From Gerris lacustris (taxonomy: Eukaryota > Arthropoda > Insecta > Hemiptera > Gerridae), in contig OX578279.1 in assembly GCA_951217055.1 (NCBI GenBank), positions 26,004,173-26,068,172 on the forward strand: a stretch of 64,000 nucleotides of DNA. The letters run 5' to 3'. The stretch's first letter is position 1, and the number at the start of each line of letters is the position of its first letter. Both the position numbers and the translations under genes were made by a program. Below, in pieces: positions 12,945-24,530 of the stretch. Under the pieces are notes generated by a model. That model did not search any database, was not told where the DNA came from, and saw nothing but the letters and a program-made list of their open reading frames with translations.

Positions 12945-14346
12945 AAAAGTTTTTTTATCTTGAAATTATACCTTCCTGTGGTTGGTCACTAAGACCGTGC
13001 CGAATTTTTTGCGGATCGGTTCAGCCGTTCAGGAGTATGTGTCCAACCAAATGCAAAGTGTAGTATAAGTGGCCGATCTACTTCCATGTCTAATTTTATT
13101 ATTTTTACCCCCCCCCCCCCCCCCCCCCCGAAATTACACTAATGATTTTACTGTTATGACTTTGCCATAAGGAAATCAAGAAGGGGGAATAGGATGGTAG
13201 GGCGGCCTCAACTACCATACACCATACCTCTAACTTCACCTTGATCAAGAAAATATGGTATAAGGATAAACTTAAATATTTACCTCTTCTATAATGAAGG
13301 ACTTATTTAGAAGTAAACTTAACATTTTTTTCAGAAAGTACAGAAAGTATGGTCAAAAGAATTTTGCACAAAAAAAAACAACTTTATTAGTCATCATTTG
13401 TACAAATATTTTTATCTCTAAAAAAACAGAGTTATATTCAAAATGAATAAGAAAGAAAGCAAATAAAAAAATTACACTCGCATCCAGTGATATTATTTTT
13501 TAAACATATTATATTCTTAGCTTAGTACGAAGTAAGATATTTTTTCCTTCTAAATCCTATGAAAATTATTTATAGCCAAGGAAGGCAAAAAATTCAAACC
13601 ATAAATTATAAGATTAAATAAATTTATCCAATAATTATTGTTATGAAAACAGTAAAGCAAGACTGTAGATTTGTAAAGAAAAATTATGTTATATTATTTT
13701 CTCTCTTTTCATGCGAACTAGATTTTTTTATATTTACAAAAACAAATAAAAGCAGAAAAATGTATTGTAAACAAAGGCTTTGAAATTACAGAGACAGACG
13801 TCTATTGATTAAACCAATAAGTCACTCATAAAACTAAGTTTGATATAATATGAATCAATATTTCCCTTGAATTCAGATTGATTTTGAAGGTTGTTACATA
13901 ATAATGAGATATAATTCTAATTAGTTTGCCTCCGACTGTAATATTAAACAAAGGATAAACTGGACCGGGTGGACCTGACTCATTTCCTAAACAAGATTAT
14001 GTAAAATCAGTTATTATTCTAACGTGGTCCCAATCATCAATTCATTCTAAACCGTTTCTTAGATAAGAAAATCATTATTCTATTTGGTATTTTTTTTTTT
14101 AAATAACAAGTATGAATAAGAGTGTGATAAATTAGATAAAGTATCAATACAAAAATAAGTCACCTTTTAAACCAAAATAATTATTTTCTTATGAATATTG
14201 TCACATTATGATTAGAAAATCCTAAATAAATAAATAAATAATGTATGATTGTAAAAAAATGTAATTAAAATGAACAATTGGAGTTTAACTCAAGTCTCTA
14301 TTAAACATTTAGGTTGCGATGTTTGTGTGAGTAACAATGTATAGTA
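12945..14346. other. stretch without recognisable gene
   Basis: AT-rich. It includes cggttcagccgttcaggagtatg (12999-13040 region), wording often seen in dispersed arthropod repeats, and a poly(C) run of about 22 bases (13108-13129). No coding region or RNA gene was recognised. Confidence 0.4.
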
Positions 14347-14348
14347 TA

Positions 14349-14942
14349 TTAGATCTCGTCGTAGGCTTGTTTCTTGTCGGCTATTTCGAAGATTCTGTTT
14401 AGGTTGTGGTAGTCTTCCTCATCATCAACAATTAGGCGGGATAAATATTGGCTCCTAAAGTGGTCGTAGGTTTGGCATCTTAAAATTATATGGGCCCAGT
14501 TTTCATTTTGTTCCGAATGACATAAACTGCAGGTCTGCTCCTGGTCGAATTTGTAGAGGTTGTTATTGTGAAATATTCTTGCAGTAGATTCGCTAGAATT
14601 CCTTACCTGGGCGACAACCCTGACTACTTTGATAGCGATGGATAAACGCAAGTAGCTCTTTTCTTGAAGGTCCCATTTCCTATCTCTGAAGAGTTGATTG
14701 AATGTAGTTTTTTTGGCGCGGTCCATGTCATCCGAGAACAATTTATCTTCGAAATTTTTTAGGAAAGCTGGAATTAGGTTCTTTAATCGGTGTGGCGTTA
14801 ACAAATCCCTAGTATTATACACTGTGCTGGTTCGACCTAACATTTGAACTAACTGTGAGAACCAGTTGTACTTCGGCATGTTACCCTGTGAATCGTGCAG
14901 GTGTACTAATCGGTTCAAATAATAATTCGAAATAGCCGACAA
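14349..14942 (-). pseudogene. inverted LINE ORF2 C-terminal segment
   Basis: A 197-codon frame encodes the C-terminal region of a non-LTR retrotransposon polyprotein. Near residues 137-155 it carries a CxLC...H-x4-LRC pattern (C-S-L-C-H, N-W-A-H-I-I-L-R-C-Q-T-Y), the zinc-knuckle-like C-x2-C-x(n)-H-x4-C found downstream of the reverse transcriptase in several LINE clades. The first residues (M-S-A-I-S) are an artefact of the inversion junction. True coding starts around N-Y-Y-L-N-R-L. The last residues (D-E-I) are the target-site duplication; the natural continuation D-V-Y-N-F-V-T-N-A-L is on the plus strand at 14953-15013. The reverse transcriptase catalytic domain is missing. The frame is otherwise uninterrupted, so the insertion looks fairly young. 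A CR1/L2-type assignment is likely from the tandem tail but not proven. Confidence 0.8.
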
Positions 14943-15510
14943 GAAACAAGCCTACGATGTATACAACTTTGTAACTAACGCCTTGCAAATTAGATCTTTT
15001 ATATTAAATGAATAATAATAATAAATAAAAAATAGATAAGAAAATACCAAAAATGAAAAAAAAAAAGAATAATAATAATAATAAAATAAAAAAAAAATAA
15101 AAATAAAAATAAATAAATAAAAAAAAAATAAATAAAATAAAAATAAAAAATGAAGAAGGTAGAAATTGAGTTTAATTTATTATAAAGTTTTATTTTATTA
15201 CGGATTGATATTTTAATTTACTAAAAGAATAAGGAAATGTTTACATTTAATTATATATTACTTATAAATTAGCTATGTAAATATAAGTACGAGAAAATAT
15301 TTTATTACATTCATTATTATTTTACATATCTTAAATCAGTAGAGAAGAATTTATTTATTGTATTCGAATCTTTTTATAGTTCTATGTTTATTTAAATATG
15401 CTTATAATATTGTAATATGTATACAAACGTAAAATTATTGTAATGGAACTCCTTGTTACAAGAAGTGTATCTTCTGAAAACAATAAACATCTTATCTTAT
15501 CTTATCTTAT
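14926..15510 (+). mobile_element. sense 3' end of the same LINE
   Basis: Opens with F-E-I-A-D-K-K-Q-A-Y-D-V-Y-N-F in frame, continues to a stop near 15013, then about 490 bases of A/T-rich 3' UTR rich in aataaataaa units. It closes with ggaactccttgttacaagaa, caataaacat and four CTTAT-type units. Short tandem tails in place of poly(A) are typical of CR1-group elements. Confidence 0.8.
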
Positions 15511-15518
15511 TAGATCTC

Positions 15519-15705
15519 AGCTTAGTTGACAATCTAATCATTATTAAGAAGTCATATCATAGTAAAGAAATTTCGGTAATCATGCATCCAAAACGTTTTT
15601 GGGTTGAGGGTCAAAGGAGAATGGGACATCAACGCTCCTGAGAGAGATTATCAGCCAAAATAAGTGTAATATGTTTCCGATATTAGCGGCGTAAAGAAAA
15701 AGAGT
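15519..15705. other. short spacer between two elements
   Basis: About 190 bases with no recognisable feature between the LINE duplication and the left arm of the long-TIR element. Confidence 0.4.
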
Positions 15706-15819
15706 TTTTATCTACGATTGATACGAAATATAAAGTTTAGATGCGTACAAAGTGATTCTTTTCGTAGCTGTATGCATTGCGCCTGCGCGTTCATAATGAG
15801 GTGAAGAATTCCTCTTTTT

Positions 15820-15837
15820 GTCCGCGCTAGGGCGGAC
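15820..15837. repeat. hairpin gtccgc/gcggac in left TIR
   Basis: Six-base arms around gctagg. The equivalent position of the right TIR holds the longer perfect palindrome at 17779. Confidence 0.6.
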
Positions 15838-16089
15838 GCACCCGAGCGACTGCAAACTCCACACTCGCATGCAAAATGCTACTTTCCGCACTAAACGCGT
15901 AATGAATTTTTTTTTTTATTATTTGCATCTCTCACCTAAAAACACTTTGGTTTATATCGGACTTTAGGTGATACATTTAGGAACAGTTAAAAAACAAGAA
16001 AAAATTGGAAAGAAGATGAAAATTTTAAGATAGTGAAGAAGATAAAAAGAGTAAGATTTACGAAAAGGTCTACATTAATATTTGAGAAG

Positions 16090-16790
16090 TTCATGAAAAC
16101 AATATTGAATCAGCTATGAGCTGAGTTCTGTTAAGACAGAACAGGTTGAATGGGAAGTGTAAATAGCTCTGAAGGGCGCCAGCAGAAGCCGGGAATGGAA
16201 GACAAGGAGCCGGTTCTAACTAGCAGAAACCGAAATGCCTCGAAGGCATTCTACTTCGAGAAGTAGAGTCCAGAGCATTACAGGTAGCCAACACAGATTA
16301 TGATCTTTAAATTGTGAAGAAGACTTTCCATAGAAGCTTGCAACTCATGAACCCACGTACCTCTCTCTCATGAAGAGTTTTTTTTCTAAATCTAATAGCA
16401 CCCACATACAGATCCATTCAATGAATTTTTCATAGCATTCTGTACCTCTATATTGTATATAAAGGACTAGTGTTTACATCTCCGATATTAATAAGAAATT
16501 ACACATCGAGATGGCTCGGTGCCGGGGCCAGTGGACCCGGAGAGAACCTTATATTTATAAAACTTTATATCGGTTCTCTCATTCCAATCGTATATTATTC
16601 AAATGGTATTATAAGAAGGAACGGAAAGGTAGGGAGCGCTTTCAAATTACATGGAGAAAAAGGCAAGGAGAACTCTAGAGCCGTATCATTAGCTTTTAAT
16701 CAATATACAAGGGTACAGGGCCCACCTTCCAACGACTCCCAACTATATCAGATTTATTTATAATAAAATTATAATAAAATTACAACTTGG
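16090..16790. other. interior of the long-TIR element
   Basis: Contains a GC-richer block at 16140-16300 with two nested small hairpins (atgcctcgaaggcat and ctacttcgagaagtag) and a 97-codon plus frame at 16470-16763 that reads G-A-G-A-S-G-P-G near its start. No family recognised. The frame may be chance. Confidence 0.3.
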
Positions 16791-17778
16791 TTTGACCAAA
16801 AAGTTTCAGATCTTATCGTAAAATTAAAAATTCAAAAGTTTTTCTGAACGGCCCTCGGATTTAATTTGTATAATTGGATTACAACGTTTTTCTTATATTA
16901 TAACTTTCGCTTTGGTCTATTTTTTTGTGTTGTTTATTTCATGTGAAATTATTTAAATTGTAAGTTACAAGTGTTGAGCAATTCAAACTGCATGGAGATC
17001 TTTAGAAATGATTTTAAAAAATAATGTAGAAGATTATAAAGTTTTATTACTATTAATAATAATCTATGTGTTTAAAACTAAAAAATGGGTATTTATTTAT
17101 TAGCTTTAAGTCGCTTATTTTGTAATTATTGAATAATTCTAAACAAAAGAACAAGACTTGATCGAGATTTGGTGAAACATAGTCATTTTAAAGAGTAAAA
17201 TGCAAAAAACATCACTGTGACAGAACAACAAGAAAATTAGAATTTAACCAGTTTGAAATCATACAATTAAAATTTAGTATATTTCAATTGAAACGTACTT
17301 TAGCGACCACAAAAAAAAATATTATAAAAAAACTATTAAGAACACTCATTGAGTATTATTCAGATGTATTGGAAATTGAATTATTTAGTATGTTTCCTTG
17401 TTCTCTGTACATCAAACAGAATCAATATTTTAATATTTATGGATGCTTCATTTCACACCTAAACGTTTGACTTTTTATGGTGGAAAAACAAGTAGGATAA
17501 TAATACTAACGAATAAAAAAAAATAAAAATAAAAAATAAAAAAAGTAGCAATTTACATGCGAGTGTGGAGTTTGCACCCTAGGGTAATAAAACCACACGA
17601 GCAAATCAAAATGCAGTTTTCGAACGAGTTGCGTACAGTACTTTATCTACGGTTGTTGGATGTTAATAATAAATACAGAACAATAGTTACTTTATTTAAT
17701 TAAACAAACAGCAAATTAGTTTTGTTAAATGTAAACAAACACGCTAATCATGCGATAAAGTGAAGAATTATTTTTTAT

Positions 17779-17796
17779 TTCCGCACTAGTGCGGAA
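17779..17796. repeat. perfect 18-bp palindrome in right TIR
   Basis: ttccgcactagtgcggaa is fully self-complementary and GC-rich against an AT-rich background. The location inside a TIR suggests a binding site or a structural element of the transposon; this is inference. Confidence 0.7.
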
Positions 17797-17910
17797 AAAA
17801 GAGGAGTTATGAAACGCACATGCGCAATGAATACAACTACGGAAAGAATCAATTTCTACGCATCTAAACAGAGATAAAATGTTTATATTTCGTCTCAATC
17901 GTAGATAAAC

Positions 17911-19555
17911 TAAGTTTTACTATTAATCCTTTAAAATTATGCATTTTAGTTGGTGTGAGTCATCGGCAAGTTGCTTGTTTAAAAAATACTTTTTGAAAAA
18001 CTCAATAGAAGAAAAGTATCTACGCAAACAAATGTACCTATCATGTATCGAATAATAGTTGTTATGTATGGAATATATTGTTCATTCCGGTATAGCCTAT
18101 GAACATAAATATGATAGTCCCATTCTCCATCACAACATTTTCTCTCTATATTAACTTCCTATAACAATAAGTACAATTGATTTTTTCTAAATGGTAAATA
18201 ATTTGCGGTAAAGAACGTTGTTAGTGATGGCTCGCCACAGGTACCATACGATTACTTAATGGTTTAGGATTCTTCCTCTGCGTAAAATATTACTAGTTTA
18301 ATTATTGAAGCTGTTTTCGGCCTTTTTAACGTGGAAGCATATAAAGGCATAAAGGCTGAAGTGAAAAAAAGTGTTTTAAAACTTTTTTTATGGGACACAC
18401 TGAAGAAAATTTCCAGACCCTTATATTATTTCAAAAAGCTACTTGAGTGGTTTTTATGTACGTTTTCTTATGGGGTTTTGAAACAATTACTTTTCGCAAT
18501 TGGGACAAAAAGTAATACTCAAGGATAATATCTATAATGAGATAGTGCAATATAAGTTAAATTTTATATAAATTAAATATCACTGTTGTAAGTTGCGTTT
18601 TAAAAAGTCATAAAATACATCTGTAGGGGTTTTTTAACAACCACTGGGTTTACGTCATTATATAAAATGTGTTCATGTAGTCACGGACGGTGCTCATAGT
18701 AAACACAGTGCGGTACAAAGTGGAAATCTTTAAGAACAGTCCTTAAAATAAGAAAAAGAAAAATATTAAGTAGGCGTTACCAAACTAACGCTTTTCATCC
18801 CCGATCGGGTGTAGTCAAACTAAAATTTGTATAGAATACATTTATAGAATTCAATGATATTATTATTTATAAACAAAAGTACATATATCATAATAACTTG
18901 TTTATGATAGTCCACTCGTCGGCCGCTTTGTTTACCTATTCCCTACTATTTAGTGAGCTGATGGAAACGAAATATCAGTCACACGAACGCAATAGCTTTT
19001 TCGGTATTTGGTTCAAAGAAGAACACTACAGGCCTCTCGGACATACGATCTCAAAAGTCAAACTTTAGCGAATCCAAGATTTAATCACAGGTTATAAGCT
19101 CAACCCACGAATAATGCACTTACTTTATTAACGTACTTATTTTATTTCCGTTGCAGGAAAAATTTAAATCTGATGTGCATTAAGTCTCACACGCAATGTG
19201 GGACTTAATGCACATTTCCATTAAATTAAGCTGCTCATGATTAGGTCATTATCTTCAGACTATATAAGTTTTAAGAAATAATTACTCCTAATATGCAACT
19301 TATCCCTGCTATAAGGGCATGATGTGTCGGGATTTACACAATCTTAAACATGGTTATATGTAAACGATTTAAATTTTATTTTTTGTTCAGTCAATGTCTT
19401 TAACATATTAGTTAGAGGATATTTATTACTAATTGATATGATACACCCTAGTATTCTATAAGTATACATTTTCTTACTGACAGCGGATGAGGTGTAGAAA
19501 TAAAAACAGTAGGATACTAATTCATATTTGATACGTTTTAAACCATATTCAGTCT
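17911..19555. other. stretch without recognisable gene
   Basis: AT-rich unique-looking DNA. A 65-codon plus frame at 18331-18528 shows no domain. It holds one hairpin (19173-19215). Nothing else recognised. Confidence 0.4.
19173..19215. repeat. 14-bp-arm hairpin
   Basis: atgtgcattaagtc and gacttaatgcacat are exact reverse complements around a 15-base spacer that is itself partly complementary (cacac/gtg). A compact foldback with no visible TSD. Confidence 0.65.
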
Positions 19556-19675
19556 TATTGGTATATTTAATAGTCCACTAAGTAAAAACATCTAACTTCA
19601 AGGGGGAGTAAATAATTTAAGCATTATGTCTAAATTTTACCTGCTTTTGTACAGTCAATTTTTATTATTTTACTT

Positions 19676-19723
<48 letters not shown>

Positions 19724-19822
19724 AAAAAAAATCTTGATCTTGACAACTAGACACAGATTATTTTTCGCTCCCTCTTGGAGATAGATGTTTTTACTTAGAG
19801 TGGACTATTAAATAAATCAATA
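19556..19822. mobile_element. MITE-like inverted repeat with poly(A) core
   Basis: The left arm (19556-19617) includes tatttaatagtccact, aagtaaaaacatcta and an agggggag block. The right arm (about 19757-19822) repeats these in reverse complement. The 140-base centre contains an A-run of about 40 (19681-19721). Arms of about 60 bp are around 80-85 percent matched by eye. Non-autonomous; no duplication identified with certainty. Confidence 0.65.
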
Positions 19823-20673
19823 CGAATAAAGATGATTTATAAAAAAAACCCGAAAAGTATCGCAAATATGCACTAGTGTTAATTTCTACTTATTAAAAAT
19901 ATCTACATATTAACTAGCAAATTTCAAGAATACCGAAAAAGTCACATTTTACAATAGAGAATGCAGAAATGCTTTATAGTTAAAACTTCAATAAATCCCT
20001 AGTATTAGTTTTCACTATAATCCTAAGATGTAAGGCTACAGTAATCTAATTAAAAAAAGAAACGGAAAAACACCTATTAAAGATCCAACTTCGATATCTA
20101 TTGCCGGTCTACATTTAATGTCTCAATTAGACTCAATTTTTACCGACTAATTTTAATTTATCAAGATTTTTTTGAATAATTACAAAAAAATGGTTTTTTT
20201 TTTGGTAATGTATATCTAGTTTTTTTTAGAGCAGTGAATTGGAAATGAACAGGTACAAGCTATATTCTTAGATGATATAAGTTCAAAGAAAAGGTGTTCA
20301 TAGCGAGGCTAGTTAGTAACGACACAACTGAAATTATCTCCTTACAACAAAGACTAGTTCATAGTTTCATTAAAACTCTAAACCAACCATTAAGTATCTT
20401 ATTAGTAAAGCTTACACATCATGTTTCATTTACATCTGGTCTTCCGAATAACATTAGTAACTAATATTCATCAAACGATGTTTTTCTTTAAAAAAAGTAT
20501 GACCTTTATTAATAACATTCGTTTCCTTTTTTTTGTAAAATATATTCAACCTCTAACTACTTTCTATTTCAAAATAAAAAAGGGGTAAAAAACAGGATGT
20601 ACATTTAATAATTTTAGGAGTCGAAGAGAGAAATGGACACCATGAGTAATAATGGAACATTAACGCTATTGTA

Positions 20674-20722
<49 letters not shown>

Positions 20723-21599
20723 GAGTATACAGAGAATATTACAACTTAGTTCTAGAAATCGTAGACATTTTCTTTAGAAAATTCTTACTAGGGTAAGAAC
20801 TAATTTGAAGTCGACAGAGGGTACAACATTCGGTAAATTACATTAAGTTAAAAACATTTGGTACAATAGAAAATCAACTTAAAATTATTAAGTGAAAAAA
20901 TATCTAAATTGAATTAAGATTAGATATTTTAACAAATAAATAAAGAAATTTCAATACTTAATAACAATATAATTTAATATGACCATCAGGAAGAATTAAA
21001 CGATATTTGAACTATTTAAATTTTACTCTTGGTTTATTCTTTACCTCATAAGAAATAGTGAACATGGAAAAATAAAATTTTATTTTGTATAGTATAATAA
21101 ATAAATTAAATTAAATTAACACAAAGAATAGTTGAGAGTGTTGATCTTATGGTTTGCTGTAACAATATATTCAAATCTTCTGTAACAAGTTATTCTACAG
21201 AAGTTATACATCAAATCTATTCAACTAAACAGATTAGGTATTTATTTTATTTAGCCATGGTATAAAGATAAGGATTTTGAATTTTTGACTAATTGAAATG
21301 CTGGAAACTGTTTATATTCAACATTTTGCTTGTGTAGTCAAACAGTTAACTGATCTTTTAAGCTCTTTGACTTTGGTTGGCTAATTAAAATCAACCAAAT
21401 CTCGGTTGAACAACTTTGTTTTCAGCCTTGGAAGATTGAAAAAGTTATGTGTTAACACATCAACTATTCTCTTTAATAAGTAGAGTAAGACAATGAAATT
21501 AGGAGAAAAAAAAATTACATAGCCCTAGGCTTAGTCAAACATTGGTTAAGATGTCAATCAAGCATAATAATATGCTAATCCAGTTAAAAACAACATCAA
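19823..21599. other. stretch without recognisable gene
   Basis: AT-rich, including an (AT)n microsatellite at 20677-20719 flanked by the short inverted words tactcat and atgagta. No gene seen. Confidence 0.4.
20677..20719. repeat. (AT)n microsatellite, about 43 bp
   Basis: Uninterrupted AT run. The flanks gtactcat and atgagtatac are complementary, so the locus can extrude as one long hairpin. Confidence 0.95.
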
Positions 21600-21935
21600 T
21601 TTTTCACTGAAACAGTACAGCGGCGGGTAATGAAGATGGGGCTCACTCTACCTTGATGAACTTATCAAATAGCCTGAAGCAAATAATTAACCCCGTAATG
21701 AGTCGGACCTTAATCACGATCTCAAAAACTTTAAAGGGGTTTAATTATTTTAAATTTATTCGTGTCTAAGGGCGCCTTCAACGACACAACTAATAACTAC
21801 AATAAAGGCAATGGCGCTGGCCACGCAAAGATGACTTCCCTAATCTACACCATCTCGTTGCTCTCTCCACTCTCGTTTATAATTAAGAAAATGGCGCCGG
21901 GGCAATTGGAATCGAGAAGCGATATTATTACAGAC
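21600..21935. other. non-repetitive higher-GC island, candidate regulatory DNA
   Basis: A compact stretch of balanced composition in AT-rich DNA. It contains tggcgccggggcaattgg, caatggcgctggccacg, caaataattaacccc, ggtttaattattttaaa and acccc/ggggtt words, with several TAATTA/TTAATTA homeodomain-type core sites. It has no coding frame longer than 65 codons and no repeat structure. It resembles the islands at 35.2-36.0, 41.9-42.4 and 43.4-44.1 kb. Interpretation as a conserved non-coding element is inference. Confidence 0.35.
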
Positions 21936-24060
21936 ATATAAATGTTGTTTTTAAAAAAGAAATAAAGGGTTAGATATTTTTTAATTGATGCCGAGTCTGT
22001 TAAGATTATACAATAATAAGTATGTAAGAAACACAAGAGCATTAATAATATAAGCTTAATTAATAGTGGCCGGTTAATTTTAATTTTTTTTAAAAGGCGA
22101 TTTTTTCTATGGCTAACTTGTAATTTGTTTTATATTATTTCAGAAGAAAACATAATTTTTTTCCCAAGTTGTTTGAAATGTATAATTTGATTATGTTCAG
22201 CCTTCACCTGTAGCCTGTAGCAAGTACACTTGACTGCTTCTACATGCTCTACTGACCTCACATTATATTAGGTCAGTTTTACCACTTAATACAAACCTCA
22301 TATTTCTATTAAAACAGACTTGTTAATTTAATTGAAAACCACCTAGCTATGTATGTGTCATTTAACCTATTCGTTTGGTCCCAGTAGTGTAAGGCAAGCT
22401 AAGCCTATTTAAAAATAAACTTTTAAAGAAACACAATACACTCAAGAATATATAAGTCAAAGACAATATAGCACTAAGTCGTACCATAATAAATAAATAA
22501 ATAAAAACTAGTTTTGATTATATGTACTTTCATTTATGATTTATGGTTAATTAAAGATATTTATAAAACGGTCAATATTAATAATTTGTATATAAATTAG
22601 AAAATTCCCTATATTGCCTTTGTAAGCTGTGTCAGTTTGAGTAAAACAATCTCTATATAAAGTGATTAGTTTTGAGCAATCTCTAAGAGATCTTTAAGCA
22701 TTATAAGAGGGAACTTGAATGAATCCTTAGCTTAAATGCGCACTTTATCGTCCAGTTAAGTGCAGGGCACATTACAGTGCAAGACATCTTTAAAAAATGC
22801 CACCCAACATAAACTCTTTCTTTCTAAAGAAGTTTATCTAGAAAATAGATCTTAACGTCTAAATAAAAGAGGATGTAGTTACTCTACCTGCAGATATTTG
22901 CAAGAAATAACTATCAACATTAACGCGGTTTTTCATCATACCAATAATTAAAGCAATTATAAATAATTATAATACATTAGATATTATAAGAAATTAAAAA
23001 TATATTAAATAACAAGAAAATGAATACTTGGGTAATTTAACAATTAAATTATATAACATCATAACGATGAAACAGCTAAGTGTGTCTTTTAAGGGATTGG
23101 CGAAGTCATTAAGTTGTATTTGATTAAATTAATATAAGGTGTAATTATCTTCTTAGGTATAATATATTTACGAATAAGTAGTACCTAGTAGTATTTATAG
23201 GCAAAATAATGCGGATAATAACCGCAATCAATACAGCACATAATAATTTAATTTTACATGTATGAATAATAAAACATATTTTGTTTCATGTTCATTTATC
23301 TACCCGACGTTGCGGGTGGCCGTGTTCAGGTGAGTTCTCTTAAGTCTAAGGTTCTTCCACCCTTTAACAAATCTTCCGGAAAATCTATGGATATGAATTC
23401 ACACTCTCAAACGAGGACGTTTTATTATTAAGCCACTAAAATGATATAGGGAAAACATGATAAGATTTATTATATGATTATAAATTAAGGAGAAATTATT
23501 CAACATACAGCATAGTATAAAACGGATAAATTTATTCTTAAATAATAATTAAGTAAAAAAGAATGTTTTTAACAAAAAGGTAACAGAAGTTACAATGTAG
23601 TAACTCGTTAACAATAGAATGAGAATGATATCTATGATAGTTACTCCAATAGTGGTCCAAGTTTTCATTTAAATTGAAAGTGTTAAATTATAAAATAAAA
23701 TAATGAAAATCTAGATAAAAAAAAGGTTCGAAGACATCCAGGTATGGGCGAAATATGGTCGATATAATGATTTTTTTTTTTTTTTTAATTTTTCACTCCT
23801 AAAGGCTATCTAAAAGAAGAAACATAAAATTATAAGGGATCTACTGAAGAAGATAGACAAGTAAAAAAGAATGTATTTTACAAAAAGTTGACAGACGTTA
23901 CAACGTAGTATACTTTGATTTCTAGACTGTAGTTCCAAATTATCTTTATACTAAATCCACTCAGAACTCATGATAAGAAAAAAAAATATATAGGGATGCA
24001 CTAAGCCTTCCAGAATTAATACAACATTATTCGCCTAAAATACTACGAAAATAGTTATTC
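21936..24060. other. stretch without recognisable gene
   Basis: AT-rich. A paired motif occurs twice: aagtaaaaaagaatgt...acaaaaag...ttacaa.gtagta at about 23552-23602 and 23860-23910, a diverged direct repeat. Poly(T) near 23771-23786. No gene recognised. Confidence 0.4.
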
Positions 24061-24061
24061 A

Positions 24062-24530
24062 ATAGTTTTGACTTTCTCATATCAAGAGAAAGTATTGTAA
24101 TGGCGCGAAATTCGATTTTGATGGATTTACATGTTTTGAGGACCTTTGAGTCCAAAAAAGTTGTTTTTAAAAAATGCCTGTGTGTCGTCTGTCTGTGAAG
24201 ACGCCTGGAGCCCAAACTACTGGGCCATTTTTGACGAAATTAGTCATACGTGTTCTTGTAATTCACCACGTGGTGAAATCGAAAAATGAATTTTAGCTCC
24301 AAATTTGGGGGCAATGCCCCCAACAACTTTGAAAAAACATGAGAAAAAATTATTTCTCAAAAACGGTTCCGACAATTTTAATTTAAAATGTAGTCCATTT
24401 AAATACAGATCTAACGATATAAGTTTTCCAGGAAAAATCTAGTTCTTGAGAAAATAGCTTTAAACGCGGACGGGAGAGGCCGGATCCGATTCCCCGTCGA
24501 GAAGTTATTTTTATGATGCATTTTGACAAA
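24062..24530 (+). repeat. dispersed repeat, same family as 5.6-6.3 kb
   Basis: Starts agagaaagtattgtaatggc, followed by gagtccaaaaaagtt, the gtctgtctgtgaagacgcc block, actactgggccatttttgac and ggggcaatgcccccaac. These words match the arms at 5568-5780 and 6015-6280 (inverted) and the minus-strand copy at 37925-38140. This copy is the longest and shows the downstream part best (cggacgggagaggcc near 24458). A 62-codon frame on the other strand is an artefact. Confidence 0.65.

Larger units (their letters stand above)
14347..15518 (+). mobile_element. 5'-inverted (twin-primed) LINE insertion with 11-bp TSD
   Basis: The insertion is bounded by the 11-bp direct repeat tattagatctc at 14347-14357 and 15508-15518. 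From 14926 to 15510 the element is in sense orientation: the end of its ORF, a stop codon near 15013, an A-rich 3' UTR, an AATAAA-type signal (about 15481) and a (CTTAT)n tail. From 14358 to about 14925 the upstream part of the same ORF lies in antisense. A 32-bp stretch (14359-14390) is repeated in inverse orientation at 14926-14957, so the two segments overlap by that much. Inverted 5' part, overlap at the junction and flanking duplication are the hallmarks of twin priming during target-primed reverse transcription. Confidence 0.85.
15706..17910. mobile_element. about 2.2-kb element with long terminal inverted repeats
   Basis: The left arm (15706-15882) runs ttttatctacgattgatacg, then tagatgcgta, an attgcgcctgcgcgttcat block, a compact hairpin and aaactccacactcgcatg. 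The right arm (17545-17910) repeats the same blocks in reverse complement but is longer because of about 190 inserted bases near 17577-17760. Each arm carries its own GC-rich palindrome (15820-15837 and 17779-17796). The 1.66-kb interior has no transposase that I can recognise; the longest frame is 97 codons (16470-16763) and matches nothing I know. It is most likely a non-autonomous or internally rearranged DNA element. Target-site duplications were not identified. Confidence 0.65.

Noticed and set aside
16470..16763. 97-codon frame as the transposase of the long-TIR element
   Set aside because: Far shorter than any transposase and without a DDE/DDD or zinc-finger pattern.
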